Positions 60,389 to 61,952 of a stretch of DNA of 61,952 nucleotides are shown piece by piece. Numbering within the stretch: the first letter of the stretch is position 1; every line of letters begins with the position of its first letter. The translations under genes and the position numbers were made by a program. Source of the DNA: a bacterium (GTDB lineage: Bacteria; UBP15; UBA6099); assembly GCA_029564595.1 (NCBI GenBank), contig JAKQPS010000093.1:1-61952 (forward strand), written 5' to 3'. The notes under the pieces were generated by a model. It was not told the origin of the DNA. It saw only the letters and a program-made list of their open reading frames with translations, and ran no database searches.

Positions 60389-61952
60389 CAGGCTGTTGAA
60401 AAAGAAGGGTTTGAAAGACGGCTAGAGAAGTCAAGGTTGCTGAATGTCATTGTATCGCAGAAAACGAAGGTTTTTTAATCCAAAATGGTTCGTAAATCGT
60501 CGAAACGAGGCTGTTCGCGGCTTTTTCTAGCGCCTCTCCGGGTTTCGGTGCGTTTTTCTCCAGATGTTTGACAAGCCTTTTTATGTTTTGAGCGGCTGCG
60601 GTGAGAAGAACCTGCTCGGTCACGTATTTAAGCCGCCTGAATTTCATGCGCCGCAGGCACATTAGTTCTTTCGCTTCTCCGAACAGTTCTTCAATCTTTT
60701 TGCGGCAGCGTTGCGACCACCGGTATCCCTTTTTTTTCATTTCCTCTTTTGCTCTGTCAACATACGCCTGACACGAATGACGGCTTACCGATCGCGATCT
60801 GTCGCGGGTGCATTCGGATTTCACCGGGCAGACGCCGCAATCCTTCGTGCTTGCCCGCCAGATTATTTGTTTATGGTTCTTTCCGTGATGTTTAAGGATT
60901 TTTCCCTGAGGGCAGACGAACCGGTTGTTGTCTTCGTCCCATGTGAATTTATCTATCGAGTAGATGCCGGCGTCGTGCTCGCTTCTTGTGTCCCACATCG
61001 GAGCGTGCGGGATGACGCCGGCGGAGTACGCGTCCGCTACGAATTGACCCGTTGCGTATCCCTTGTCGACGCCGATGGTTCGAGGGTTGAGTTTGAATTT
61101 CCATTTCAGCCGGTCAAGTCCCGCCAACGCTCCGGCCATCTCTGCGGCGCGCCCGCACTCGCCGGACGCGAACGCGTCCAATATCACTCTGCTGCGGTTG
61201 TCCATGATGTATCCGACTTGGTAGCGCAATTTAGTTTCGCTATGCTCTCTTTTTTTTGAGATGCGGGCGTCGGGGTCGGTTGCGCTGCGGTGCGTGTCGT
61301 TGGCGATTTTTTCGCCCTTCCTTGCGAACTCGACGCCCCTGTGTCCGTCGGGATCATCGTCATCGCCGCCGCCCGGCGGCGTTTCGTCGTCCATCTTTTT
61401 CAGATACTCGCCCGGCGTCATCTGAACGACGATCGGGGACATGCTGTTCAGAGACGCGTCGGCGTCCACCAGCGTGCCGTCGGCGGTCACGTGCCTGCCG
61501 GTCACCAACCCCGCCGCGACGCATCGCCGCGTCACTTCGTCGAATATGTCTTCCCACAGTCCGCTGTCGGCGAACCGTCCGTGCCGGTTCTTGCTGAACG
61601 TCGAGTGATCGGGCGTGTCGCTATTCATACCCAACCCGCAGAACCACCTGTAGCCGATGTGCATGCTCACTTCCTCGCACAGCCGCCGCTCCGACGAAAT
61701 CCCGAACAGATATCCCACAAGCAGCATCCGCGCCATCACTTCTGGGTCGACCGAAGGGCGCCCCGTGTGGCTGTAGAGGTGTCTGACGCGTTCTCTTACG
61801 AACGAGAAATCCACATGCTTGTCTATCAATTTCAGGATGTGACCGTCGGGAATCATGCGGTGCATCACAAAGCAGTGCACAGCCTCCGTGTCGCATTCCT
61901 TTCTTCCCATCATCGCCGCATCTCCGCTGGTTTTCCATTATGCTATCACAAA
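60389..61952 (-). mobile_element. IS1182-like insertion sequence, right end outside window
   Basis: The element begins with CAGGCTGTTGAAAAAG at the point where the 75-bp repeat is interrupted. It contains one transposase gene on the minus strand, and its other end is not included. The inverted repeat therefore cannot be checked here. Confidence 0.7.
60447..61913 (-). CDS. IS1182-family DDE transposase
   Basis: The 488-residue transposase has the N-terminal block DKHVDFSFVRERVRHLYSHT then GRPSVDPEVMARMLLVGYLF and SERRLCEEVSMHIGYRWFCG, and the DDE region with HVTADGTLVDA and IGVDKGYATG. A Cys-rich insert (CGVCPVKSECTRD) and ending RKKIEELFGEAKE match IS1182-type enzymes. GGAG lies 8 nt upstream of ATG 61913. 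The frame is intact, so the element could be active. Confidence 0.92.
   Translation of the reverse strand: MMGRKECDTEAVHCFVMHRMIPDGHILKLIDKHVDFSFVRERVRHLYSHTGRPSVDPEVMARMLLVGYLFGISSERRLCEEVSMHIGYRWFCGLGMNSDTPDHSTFSKNRHGRFADSGLWEDIFDEVTRRCVAAGLVTGRHVTADGTLVDADASLNSMSPIVVQMTPGEYLKKMDDETPPGGGDDDDPDGHRGVEFARKGEKIANDTHRSATDPDARISKKREHSETKLRYQVGYIMDNRSRVILDAFASGECGRAAEMAGALAGLDRLKWKFKLNPRTIGVDKGYATGQFVADAYSAGVIPHAPMWDTRSEHDAGIYSIDKFTWDEDNNRFVCPQGKILKHHGKNHKQIIWRASTKDCGVCPVKSECTRDRSRSVSRHSCQAYVDRAKEEMKKKGYRWSQRCRKKIEELFGEAKELMCLRRMKFRRLKYVTEQVLLTAAAQNIKRLVKHLEKNAPKPGEALEKAANSLVSTIYEPFWIKKPSFSAIQ

Overview
The window is one contiguous piece of a bacterial chromosome around the replication origin. dnaA (35.9 kb), dnaN and a DciA-like gene, two tandem parB genes, a perfect 16-bp parS site (52086), rsmG, mnmG and mnmE lie within 21 kb. 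An LpxL-type acyltransferase, a predicted beta-barrel protein, lipoprotein signals and periplasmic thioredoxins indicate a Gram-negative (diderm) cell. Most genes are GC-rich. A restriction-modification pair, several small membrane-protein genes and the parB-rsmG-mnmG stretch are visibly AT-richer. The phylum cannot be fixed from the sequence. The absence of recF and gyrB after dnaN, the missing parA, and the DUF2723-TPR and FapA proteins would fit an uncultured diderm lineage rather than a well-known model group.

Layout. 1-6.2 kb: a truncated membrane protein, a repeat block, YchF-like GTPase, a glycosyltransferase plus ispG, then a beta-class DNA methyltransferase with a PD-(D/E)XK nuclease. 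6.4-12.7 kb: purine permease, alpha/beta hydrolase, lpxL, fdhE, a TPM protein and a nucleotidyltransferase-like protein. 12.7-16 kb: a cassette for extracytoplasmic thiol chemistry, ccdA, a TlpA-like lipoprotein, a thioredoxin with a Met-Pro tail, and a lipoprotein resembling the C-terminal part of YyaL/SPATA20. 16-22.3 kb: transaldolase, HAD phosphatase, pyrG, glpK, and a hicBA pair whose toxin gene has an in-frame stop. 22.7-32.8 kb: DUF2723-TPR protein and degenerate GGDEF protein, FapA, an HTH coiled-coil protein and a GH35 glycosidase. 32.8-38.9 kb: AT-rich DnaA-box region, outer-membrane protein, dnaA-dnaN-dciA. 39.6-49.2 kb: small membrane protein, SDR, zinc ribbon protein, methyltransferase, LUD protein, phosphofructokinase, enoyl-CoA hydratase, split GMC oxidoreductase, CooT-like protein. 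50.2-56.3 kb: parB, parB, rsmG, mnmG, mnmE. 56.6-62 kb: FecR-domain coiled-coil protein, an orphan membrane protein, a repeat block, and an IS1182-type transposase in an element that runs off the end.

The most striking non-coding feature is the density of modular palindromic repeats. At least five families (called Rep-A, -B, -C, -D/E and -G here) fill most gaps between genes. They are built from interchangeable hairpin modules, and in Rep-B the stem changes by compensatory substitutions while pairing is kept. Many sit just past gene ends and probably double as transcription terminators. No tRNA, rRNA or CRISPR array was recognised.
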